Positions 1-6,716 of a stretch of 7,696 bases of DNA are shown one piece after another. How positions within the stretch are numbered: the stretch's first letter is position 1; every line of letters starts with the position of its first letter. The position numbers and the translations under genes were made by a program. A model generated the notes under the pieces. That model was not told the DNA's origin, ran no database searches, and saw only the letters and a list, made by a program, of their open reading frames with translations. Where the stretch lies: positions 1-7,696 of the forward strand of contig JAQGOD010000201.1 of the NCBI GenBank assembly GCA_028293775.1, given 5' to 3'. Source of the stretch: Gammaproteobacteria bacterium (GTDB lineage: Bacteria > Pseudomonadota > Gammaproteobacteria > Steroidobacterales > Steroidobacteraceae).

Positions 1-355
1 CGAACTGCGTCAAATCCAGCGTCAATGCTTTTTCCAAAATCATGACATTGACGCGTTGGCCCAGTTGCGCGCGAAGCAAAGACTGCGCCAGAGAAATTCC
101 ACGTTGCGCCATCGAGGTGGCGGCGACCAGCAATGCCTCCAGCGCCACGTACCGTACGACATCCGTCAGAGACGTCACGCCGGTGCGCCGATGCAAATCC
201 GCGGCGTGAATGACGGCATCCACGATTTGCGCGCCGACATAGGCGACGCCGGCGGGCAGCACGCCTGCGACGAGTGTGAGCAGGGCGAGTCCGACGCTCA
301 GCGCCTTGTTGGTGCTCCACACCAGCTTGAGGGCTCGGCTGCTATAGGCGAACAC
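1..355 (-). CDS. ABC transporter transmembrane/ATPase protein, N-terminal part (partial)
   Basis: Read on the minus strand, about 118 residues precede the left edge. A hydrophobic segment at residues ~17-48 (ALSVGLALLTLVAGVLPAG, then AYVGAQIVDAVI) is followed by an amphipathic stretch, a second hydrophobic helix (VVRYVALEALLVAATS), and the segment RVNVMILEKALTLDLTQF. This is the typical start of an ABC exporter transmembrane domain, where a motif like 'ilekal.ldl..fE' lies in the first long cytoplasmic loop. The ATP-binding domain would lie beyond the window, so a fused permease-ATPase is inferred, not seen. Substrate is unknown. The frame is open up to the stop at 437-439 but contains no ATG. 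The GTG at 355 is chosen because it leaves a short N-terminus of normal length, but it has no clear Shine-Dalgarno sequence. The gene is divergent from the one at 464. Confidence 0.75.
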   Translation of the reverse strand, partial: MFAYSSRALKLVWSTNKALSVGLALLTLVAGVLPAGVAYVGAQIVDAVIHAADLHRRTGVTSLTDVVRYVALEALLVAATSMAQRGISLAQSLLRAQLGQRVNVMILEKALTLDLTQF

Positions 356-437
356 CCCGGCAAGGTTCAGTCGCCAACCGCCGTTGCGATTGTCCGAACT
401 GCGAATGGATTGAGCGCTGATGGAGGGTCCCCGCGGC

Positions 438-443
438 TATAAT
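438..443 (+). promoter_or_regulatory. Perfect -10 box (TATAAT) for the gene at 464
   Basis: TATAAT at 438-443 matches the sigma70 -10 consensus fully. No good -35 lies at the usual 16-18 base spacing (CGCTGA at 415-420 is poor), and the nearest TTGAGC (410-415) is 22 bases away, too far. Transcription would start near 450, giving a leader of only about 13 bases before the ATG at 464. The same bases lie in the intergenic gap with the divergent ABC transporter gene. Confidence 0.45.
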
Positions 444-463
444 GTCATTTGCAATAGCCTGCT

Positions 464-814
464 ATGGCGGAGTGGTTCGTGAAATTCAAGCCCTTGCTCG
501 ATCGATGGAAGAAAACGGCGGCTCCGGCGAGGACAGCCAAAGAGTATGCCGTACGGTTGCCGCTGGATGATGCCGCGAGACTCGAGGCCCTGGTGGAGCT
601 GTTTCCCGGGCAAAAGATCGAGGAAATCGTGACCGATCTGCTCGGCGCCGCGCTCGATGAGGTCGCCGCCGCCATGCCGTACGAGCGGGGACCCAAGGTG
701 ATTTCGCGAGACGATCACGGCGATCCGGTGTACGAAGACATCGGCCTGACTCCCCGATTCGTGGAATTGACTCGCAAAATTAAGAAAAACCTGGAAACCG
801 CAGGGAAAAAATAG
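464..814 (+). CDS. Conserved-looking protein of unknown function with ribbon-helix-helix-like core
   Basis: This encodes 116 residues and I do not recognise a named family with certainty. Residues ~26-68 look like a ribbon-helix-helix unit: a strand (EYAVRLP, 27-33), a helix (DDAARLEALVELF, 35-47), a PGQ turn, and a second helix (KIEEIVTDLLGAALDEVA, 51-68). The N-terminus (1-20) is basic and amphipathic with two Trp. The C-terminal third has an acidic segment (SRDDHGDPVYEDIG, 81-94) and a Lys-rich tail. There is no signal peptide or membrane segment, so it is probably cytoplasmic. DNA binding, perhaps as a dimer, is possible from the fold pattern but unproven, and the same strand-helix-helix shape occurs in non-DNA-binding proteins. 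The ATG at 464 follows the TATAAT by about 20 bases and has no Shine-Dalgarno sequence. It ends 56 bases before the trp leader peptide, and codon use fits its neighbours. A regulatory role in the trp operon cannot be inferred from position alone. Confidence 0.7.
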   Translation: MAEWFVKFKPLLDRWKKTAAPARTAKEYAVRLPLDDAARLEALVELFPGQKIEEIVTDLLGAALDEVAAAMPYERGPKVISRDDHGDPVYEDIGLTPRFVELTRKIKKNLETAGKK

Positions 815-833
815 CATCCGGCACCGAAGGCAG

Positions 834-863
834 TTGACGCTGCTCATACCCTACGGCGATACT
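834..863 (+). promoter_or_regulatory. trp operon promoter
   Basis: A -35 box TTGACG (834-839, 5/6 match) is separated by 18 bases from a -10 box GATACT (858-863, 4/6 match). The predicted start is seven bases after the -10 box, at or next to A871, which is the first base of the trpL ATG. Just upstream lies the end of the 464-814 gene, and downstream is the attenuator, so position supports the call. I see no sequence resembling the enteric TrpR operator overlapping it, so attenuation is probably the main control. Confidence 0.65.
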
Positions 864-870
864 TACCCGC

Positions 871-921
871 ATGTTGACCGCGCACATCCTTCGCAGCACC
901 TGGTGGTGGCGTCTCTCGTAA
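871..921 (+). CDS. trpL: trp operon leader peptide
   Basis: This is a 16-residue peptide, MLTAHILRSTWWWRLS, with three consecutive Trp codons (TGG at 901-909) and a TAA stop at 919-921. In transcription attenuation a ribosome that stalls at the Trp codons for lack of charged tRNA-Trp leaves the bases just after the stop free to form the antiterminator. A ribosome that reaches the stop covers them and lets the terminator form. The geometry fits: the antiterminator strand begins at 922, directly after the stop codon. There is no Shine-Dalgarno sequence, and the predicted transcription start is the A of the ATG, so the mRNA may be leaderless. The peptide is too short to recognise by homology. 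The call rests on the Trp run, the RNA structures and the location before trpE. Confidence 0.9.
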   Translation: MLTAHILRSTWWWRLS

Positions 922-975
922 GGAGTGGGCTGGCCGTTTAGCTTTTGTCTTTGCTTAAATCCAGAACCCATCTCC
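894..975 (+). promoter_or_regulatory. trp attenuator: pause hairpin (1:2) and antiterminator (2:3)
   Basis: Region 1 (894-900, CAGCACC) can pair with region 2 (927-932, GGGCTG) in six pairs with A898 bulged. A small inner stem, 913-916 with 922-925, surrounds the stop codon. Region 2 can instead pair with region 3 as the antiterminator: 922-925 with 972-975, 926-929 with 967-970, 930-933 with 961-964, 937-940 with 956-959, and 941-942 with 953-954. That is about 18 pairs with small bulges and a T-rich ten-base loop. It uses the whole 5' arm of the terminator except its top (976-977), so the two structures exclude each other. Pairings were worked out by hand without energy calculation. Confidence 0.8.
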
Positions 976-999
976 GCGACAAGTGGTGGTGGGTTTTTT
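965..999 (+). terminator. Rho-independent terminator of the trp attenuator (3:4 hairpin)
   Basis: The 5' arm at 965-977 (AACCCATCTCCGC) pairs with 983-995 (GTGGTGGTGGGTT) around the five-base loop GACAA. Of 13 positions, 10 are Watson-Crick pairs, two are G-T wobbles (971:989 and 976:984) and one is a T-T mismatch (973:987). Six T's follow at 994-999, the first two of which are in the stem. It ends about 19 bases before the trpE ATG. The 5' arm is shared with the antiterminator, so this terminates transcription when tryptophan is plentiful. Confidence 0.9.
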
Positions 1000-1018
1000 A
1001 TTGCCTGTGGAATGTGTG

Positions 1019-2404
1019 ATGAAACCGCCTTTTGACATTGCCGCCGACCTAGACACGCCTGTTTCGGCGTACTTGAAGCTTGCGCCTTTTCGGCCGCGAT
1101 TCCTGCTGGAGAGCGTCGAGGGCGGCGAGCGGCTGGCACGCTATTCCTTCATCGGCTTCGGCGACTGCCTCGAGGTGAAAATAGACGCCGCCGGCGCAAG
1201 TATAGGCGGAGTGCTTTCGCCGCGGCCCCAAAACCGCCACGAGTTCTTGGATGTCTTGCGCGCCGGCCTGGCGCGCGCACCCAAGCCTAGCCCGGAAATC
1301 GCCGGCGTTCCGCTGCTCGGCGGCTTGGTGGGATATACGGCCTACGATGCCGTGCGCTATTTCGAGCGCTTGCCGGGCCGAAGCCTCGATCGCACCGTAA
1401 CGCCGCATGCGCACTACGTCGCGCCTCAATCGCTGTTGGTATTCGACCATCTGACTCGGGGCGTCGCGCTGCTGCACGATGGCAGCGAGCACGATCGCCA
1501 AAGCCTGCGCCGCGAGGTCATTCAGGCGCTGCGCGGCGCGGTGCCGTCGAGCCTGGCGCCGGGAAAATTCTCGAAGGCTTCTCCGTCGTTGACCGAAGAT
1601 GCGCACGCCCTGCGCGTGAGGCGTGCGCAGGAGTACATCGGCTCGGGCGATGTCTATCAGCTGGTGCTGGCTTCGCGATTCGAAGGCCGCCACGCGCTCG
1701 CGCCGTTCGAGGCGTACCGTGCATTGCGGCTTTTGAATCCATCGCCTTACATGTTCTTCGCCGAGCTCGGCGATATCACTGTGGTGGGCTCTTCCCCCGA
1801 AGCCTTGGTGAAGTGCCACGGGGGACAGGCGCAACTGCGGCCCATCGCGGGATCTCGGCCGCGCGGCGCCGATGAGGCGCGCGACGCCGCGCTGGAGCTC
1901 GAGTTGCTCGCCGATCCGAAGGAAAACGCCGAACATGTGATGCTGGTGGACCTGGCGCGCAACGACTTGGGCAGGGTCGCTGTCGCCGGCTCGGTGTCGG
2001 TGGATCCTTATCGGGTGATCGAGCGCTACAGCCACATCATGCATATCGTCAGCGGCGTGAAGGGGCGCTTGAGCCCGAGCCACGATGCATTCGACCTGTT
2101 CGCGGCCACGTTTCCCGCGGGGACTCTGGTAGGTGCTCCGAAGGTGCGCGCCATGGAGTTGATCGATGAGCTCGAGCCGGTGGGCCGGCAGCTGTATGGC
2201 GGGACGGTGGGCTATTTCGGCCAGCGAGGCGATATGGACCAGGCCATCACCATCCGCACGCTGGTATTTCGCGGCGATACCTACAGCTATCAGGCCGGCG
2301 GCGGTATCGTCGCCGACAGTTCCCCGAAGCTCGAGTACGATGAGTTGATGGCGAAGAGCGCGGTACTGCGGCGCGCACTGGAACTCGCGGCCGAGGGGCT
2401 TTAG
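1019..2404 (+). CDS. trpE: Anthranilate synthase component I
   Basis: With TrpG it converts chorismate and glutamine to anthranilate, pyruvate and glutamate, the first committed step of tryptophan synthesis. It has 461 residues, shorter than the ~490-520 usual in enteric bacteria and pseudomonads. The N-terminal domain carries LLES (29-32), part of the Trp feedback site, and NPSPYMFF (240-247) also matches that site. The chorismate-binding domain shows GDVYQLVLASR (210-220), GSSPEA (257-262), PIAGSRPRG (from 275), VDLARND (310-316) and GGGIVADSSP (427-436). PIAGS, with Ala where PabB has the Lys of PIKGT, favours TrpE over aminodeoxychorismate synthase. The frame is open back to GTG codons at 983, but those lie in the terminator arm; ATG 1019 gives a normal N-terminus. 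The stop abuts the trpG start (TAGATG). Expression is expected to be controlled by the leader attenuator, and activity by Trp inhibition. Confidence 0.96.
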   Translation: MKPPFDIAADLDTPVSAYLKLAPFRPRFLLESVEGGERLARYSFIGFGDCLEVKIDAAGASIGGVLSPRPQNRHEFLDVLRAGLARAPKPSPEIAGVPLLGGLVGYTAYDAVRYFERLPGRSLDRTVTPHAHYVAPQSLLVFDHLTRGVALLHDGSEHDRQSLRREVIQALRGAVPSSLAPGKFSKASPSLTEDAHALRVRRAQEYIGSGDVYQLVLASRFEGRHALAPFEAYRALRLLNPSPYMFFAELGDITVVGSSPEALVKCHGGQAQLRPIAGSRPRGADEARDAALELELLADPKENAEHVMLVDLARNDLGRVAVAGSVSVDPYRVIERYSHIMHIVSGVKGRLSPSHDAFDLFAATFPAGTLVGAPKVRAMELIDELEPVGRQLYGGTVGYFGQRGDMDQAITIRTLVFRGDTYSYQAGGGIVADSSPKLEYDELMAKSAVLRRALELAAEGL

Positions 2405-2977
2405 ATGCAGGCCAGAATATTGCTCATCGATAATTACGATTCGTTCACGTACAACTTGGTGCAGGCATTCTTAGGGTTCGGCGCGCAAGTGGACGTGCAT
2501 CGCAACGATGCCATCACCGTGCAGCAGGCGCTGTCGCAGAACCACACGCATCTGGTCATTTCACCCGGCCCCGGCACGCCTCGCGCCGCGGGGGTTTCCA
2601 TGCAAATGATAGAAGCCTTCGCCGGACGCATTCCGATTTTCGGCGTATGCCTCGGTCATCAATCCTTGGTCGAGGTATTCGGCGGCAAGGTGGTGCGTGC
2701 AGCGCGGTTGATGCACGGCAAGGTCTCGGCCGTGCAGCATGATGGCAAGGGGTTGTATGCCGGCATCCGGCAGGATTTCGAGGCAGGGCGATACCACTCG
2801 CTGATTGCCGAAGCCAACAGCATCCCAGCCACGCTCGAAGTTACCTCGCGCACGCAGGAGGGCGAGATCATGGGAGTGCGTCACCGGACGTTGCCGATCG
2901 AAGGTGTGCAATTTCATCCCGAAAGCGTACTCACGCCCGACGGCCCCATACTCATGAACAATTTCCTGAAGGGCTGA
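2405..2977 (+). CDS. trpG: Anthranilate synthase component II (glutamine amidotransferase)
   Basis: It has 190 residues and is a free-standing class I glutamine amidotransferase that passes ammonia to TrpE. It opens with ILLIDNYDSFTYNLVQ (5-20), has the oxyanion-loop type motif SPGPGTP, the nucleophile in GVCLGHQ (Cys82), and the remaining triad residues in QFHPES (His171, Glu173). The length fits unfused TrpG, in contrast to enteric bacteria where this domain is fused to TrpD. Its ATG directly follows the trpE stop with no gap, which fits translational coupling and 1:1 production of the two subunits. In several bacteria the same subunit also serves PabB in folate synthesis. That may hold here but cannot be judged from the window. 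Confidence 0.96.
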   Translation: MQARILLIDNYDSFTYNLVQAFLGFGAQVDVHRNDAITVQQALSQNHTHLVISPGPGTPRAAGVSMQMIEAFAGRIPIFGVCLGHQSLVEVFGGKVVRAARLMHGKVSAVQHDGKGLYAGIRQDFEAGRYHSLIAEANSIPATLEVTSRTQEGEIMGVRHRTLPIEGVQFHPESVLTPDGPILMNNFLKG

Positions 2978-2988
2978 TCGGCGCTGCC

Positions 2989-4035
2989 ATGGACAATCCG
3001 CGCCACGCCTTGGAGCAGCTGCTTGAAGATCGCGATTTGAGCGAGGCGCAGGCAGCCTCGCTGCTTCGCATGCTGACGGCGCCCGATCTTGCGCCTGCGA
3101 TGGCGGGCGCCTTGCTGACGGCACTGCGCGTCAAAGGCATCACGGCCGACGAGGTCCGCGGCTTTGCCGGCGCCATGCGGGCACTCGCGCTGAAGCCGGC
3201 GTTGCCCCAGGGGCTCGATGCCATGGACATCGTGGGTACGGGCGGCGACGGCTCCGGCAGCTTGAATCTGTCCACCGGCGCGGCGCTCCTTGCCGCTGCC
3301 TGCGGACTGCCCATCGTCAAGCATGGCAATCGCTCGATATCGAGCCGCAGCGGCAGCGCGGACCTGATCGAAGCCTTGGGGTTCAAGTTGCCGCTGGATG
3401 AAAATCGCGCCGCCGAATGCTTCGTCGCCACCGGATTCACTTTCCTGTTTGCGCCGTATTTTCACCCGGCGATGAAGGCGCTGGCCGCCATTCGCACCGC
3501 GCTCGGCATACGCACGGTGTTCAATTTGCTCGGACCCCTGACCAATCCCGCAGCGCCGCGCTTCTTGCTGGTCGGCGCCTATGATGCGCCCACGGCGGAA
3601 CTCATGGCCGGCACGCTGGCGGGCATGCCAATCGAGCGCGGCTGGGTGTTGCACGGCCCCGGCGGATGGGACGAAGCCACGCCGATGGGTTCCTTCGTTG
3701 CATTCGACGTACAGGGGAAAGAGATTTCACGGCGCGAGATCAATCCCGAGGAGTTCGGCATCCCGCGCTGCGCCGCGCGCGACCTTAAAGGCGGAGATGC
3801 CAGAGCCAACTTGAAGGCGCTGATCGATGTGTTCGAAGGGCGGGATCAGGGTCCGCATCGCGATACGCTGGTATTGCAATGCGGTCTCGGGTTGACAATC
3901 GCCGGGCGCTCGCAATCCATCGCGGGAGGCATCGCGCTGGCCCGCGCCGTGATCGATAGCGGCAAGGCCCAAGCGTGGCTGCAGAAACTCAAGGGCTTCG
4001 CGATGCACTCTGCCGATTCGAAGGCAGCGTCATGA
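2989..4035 (+). CDS. trpD: Anthranilate phosphoribosyltransferase
   Basis: It has 348 residues and transfers phosphoribosyl from PRPP to anthranilate. After an all-helical N-terminal domain (1-~70, with the usual 'LRVKGIT.DEV.GFA.AMR' segment), the PRPP-binding loop GTGGDGSGS starts at residue 83, followed by SLNLSTGAALLAAACG, and KHGNRSISSRSGSAD from 111. The anthranilate site region IRTALGIRTVFNLLGPLTNP is intact, and the metal-binding Asp-Glu pair is present (GWDEAT, Asp228-Glu229). It starts 11 bases after trpG with only a weak ribosome binding site. Its end overlaps the trpC start by four bases (ATGA). It is not fused to TrpG. Confidence 0.96.
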   Translation: MDNPRHALEQLLEDRDLSEAQAASLLRMLTAPDLAPAMAGALLTALRVKGITADEVRGFAGAMRALALKPALPQGLDAMDIVGTGGDGSGSLNLSTGAALLAAACGLPIVKHGNRSISSRSGSADLIEALGFKLPLDENRAAECFVATGFTFLFAPYFHPAMKALAAIRTALGIRTVFNLLGPLTNPAAPRFLLVGAYDAPTAELMAGTLAGMPIERGWVLHGPGGWDEATPMGSFVAFDVQGKEISRREINPEEFGIPRCAARDLKGGDARANLKALIDVFEGRDQGPHRDTLVLQCGLGLTIAGRSQSIAGGIALARAVIDSGKAQAWLQKLKGFAMHSADSKAAS

Positions 4036-4853
4036 GCGGATTTCTAGATGAGATGGCACGCTTCAGCGCCGCGCGTCTCGGCCAGGCGATGGCGCGTGAG
4101 CCGCTCGCAGAACTCGAGCAACGCGCCAAGGCGGCGCCGCGAAGCGCGCCGCTGCGCTTGTCTACCCAAGGCTTCGATGTGATCGCGGAACTCAAGTTGC
4201 GCTCTCCGGCTGCCGGACGCTTGGGTGAGCAGAGCGAGGATTGGCTTGGCCGCGTGGCGCAATACGGATTGGCCGGCGCCGCCGCGGTGTCGGTGCTGAC
4301 CGAGCCATCGCGTTTCGACGGATCGCTCGAGCATTTGCGCCAGGCAGCACGCGTGCTCGCGCCCTTGGGCGTGCCGGCCATGCGCAAAGATTTTCTCATC
4401 GATCCGTATCAGGTGTTGGAGGCGCGGGCGGCAGGTGCGGGCGGCGTGTTGGTGATCGTGAGAATGCTCTCTGCGCCGCGAATTCTTCAATTGCTGGATG
4501 CGGCGGCCGAACATGGGATGTTCGTGCTGCTCGAAGCCTTCGACGCCGCCGACTTGTCAGCCGCGCGCGACCTGCTTGTTACGCGCAGCGCGGACAACAT
4601 CCTCGTCGGGGTCAATTGCCGCGACCTTGAGAGCCTCGAAGTCGTGCCGCAACGATTCGCGGCGCTCGCGCCGCAGCTACCCGGCACGTGGCCCGCCGTG
4701 GCGGAGAGCGGCGTCGCCTGCGCCGCCGATGCCGTGCAGATGAGGCGCTTAGGGTTTCGCCTGGCATTGATCGGCACGGCACTGATGAGCCGCGATGACC
4801 CGACGCAATTGCTGCGCGAAATTTTGACAACGGCACGGACAGTGCAAAGTTAA
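4032..4853 (+). CDS. trpC: Indole-3-glycerol phosphate synthase
   Basis: It has 273 residues, a (beta/alpha)8 barrel that decarboxylates and closes the ring of CdRP to give indole-3-glycerol phosphate. By comparison with the family, the catalytic and binding residues are present: Glu53 and Lys55 in IAELK, Ser58-Pro59, Lys119 in MRKDFLID, Glu168 in LLEAFD, Asn195 and Arg197 in GVNCRDL, and Glu225-Ser226 in VAESGV. Local wording is unusual: the first motif reads KLRSPAAG rather than K-x-x-SPS-x-G, Cys196 replaces the common second Asn of GVNNRDL, and LLEAFD replaces the usual VEVHD. The ATG overlaps the trpD stop (ATGA), so translation reinitiation is likely. The stop abuts the trpF ATG. It is not fused to TrpF, unlike the enteric enzyme. 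Confidence 0.94.
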   Translation: MSGFLDEMARFSAARLGQAMAREPLAELEQRAKAAPRSAPLRLSTQGFDVIAELKLRSPAAGRLGEQSEDWLGRVAQYGLAGAAAVSVLTEPSRFDGSLEHLRQAARVLAPLGVPAMRKDFLIDPYQVLEARAAGAGGVLVIVRMLSAPRILQLLDAAAEHGMFVLLEAFDAADLSAARDLLVTRSADNILVGVNCRDLESLEVVPQRFAALAPQLPGTWPAVAESGVACAADAVQMRRLGFRLALIGTALMSRDDPTQLLREILTTARTVQS

Positions 4854-5470
4854 ATGGCTACACTTCCCGCCATGTGGATCAAAATATGCGGCATTACCGG
4901 TGCCGACGCGGTCAGCGCGGCAGCGGATGCCAACGTCGACGCGATCGGCTTCGTATTTGCGCCGAGCCCGCGGCAGGTTACGCCCGGGCAGGCCGCACAA
5001 CTGGCGGCGCTGGCGCCGCCGGGCATACTGCGGATCGCCGTGGCGCAGCATCCCCTGCAAATGAAAGTCGATGAGATCTGCCGAATCCTCAAACCGGATT
5101 ATTTCCAAACAGACGTCGAGGATTTGCGCGAACTCAAAATTCCGGCGCATATCAAGGTCCTGCCGGTGGTGCGATTCGGGCGCAAAACGCCGAATCCGTT
5201 GCCGGGACGCATGCTGTTCGAAGGTCCATCCAGCGGCATTGGCGAGCTTGCCGATTGGGGCCGCGCCGCGGAACTGGCGCGGCAAACCGAATTGATTCTC
5301 GCCGGCGGCTTGTCGGCACAAAATGTCGCGGAGGCCATTCAGGCCGTACGGCCCTTTGGCGTCGACGTCAGCAGCGGCGTGGAGTCGGAGCCGGGAGTCA
5401 AGGATCCGGCGAAGATTCACGAGTTCGTGCGGGCCACGCGCGCGGCGGCGGCGCGCTTGGAGAGCGACTA

Positions 5471-5471
<1 letters not shown>
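4854..5471 (+). CDS. trpF: Phosphoribosylanthranilate isomerase (divergent)
   Basis: It has 205 residues and catalyses the Amadori rearrangement of phosphoribosylanthranilate to CdRP. The N-terminus WIKICGIT carries the catalytic Cys (Cys12 from this start). The C-terminal half has LAGGLSAQNVAEAI and PFGVDVSSGVESEPGVKD, the phosphate-binding part of the barrel. The middle is divergent: the usual QLHG strand reads YFQTDVED, and the LLD segment holding the general acid reads MLFEGPSSG, with Glu123 where Asp is expected. The start is uncertain. ATG 4854 abuts the trpC stop (TAAATG). ATG 4872 would give MWIKICGIT, the more usual family N-terminus, and neither has a clear Shine-Dalgarno sequence. 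The stop overlaps the trpB ATG by one base. Confidence 0.93.
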
Positions 5472-6688
<1,217 letters not shown>

Positions 6689-6716
6689 TGCGCGCGCGCC
6701 GCCGCAAAGAGCCGCG

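Noticed and set aside
56..442. A 128-residue plus-strand open frame
   Set aside because: Its translation is low in complexity, rich in Arg, Gly and Gln, and has no recognisable domain. The minus strand of the same bases gives a convincing ABC transporter transmembrane segment.
815..870. TrpR operator overlapping the promoter
   Set aside because: I could not find a palindrome resembling the enteric operator. A different repressor site cannot be excluded.
983..1018. Upstream GTG starts for trpE
   Set aside because: They lie within the terminator stem and T tract and would add 12 residues with no family support. ATG 1019 gives the expected N-terminus.
864..1018. T-box riboswitch or TRAP-binding repeats as the mode of control
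   Set aside because: No T-box sequence and no spaced GAG/TAG triplet array is seen. The Trp-rich leader ORF explains the region better.
1049..2083. Long minus-strand open frames inside trpE and similar frames across other trp genes
   Set aside because: These are typical shadows of GC-rich coding DNA. They have no domains and lie opposite well-supported enzymes.
1019..2404. Identity as PabB (aminodeoxychorismate synthase) because of the short length
   Set aside because: PIAGS lacks the PabB lysine of PIKGT, the LLES feedback motif is present, and the gene heads a complete trp operon.
3892..3920. TTGACA late in trpD, which would recall the internal promoter of the enteric trp operon
   Set aside because: The hexamer at proper spacing is ATCCAT or similar, with about two matches to TATAAT, so there is no support beyond the -35.
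4824..4855. Perfect -35 hexamer TTGACA before trpF as an internal promoter
   Set aside because: No acceptable -10 is found at 16-18 bases. The best, TTAAAT, is 20 bases away.
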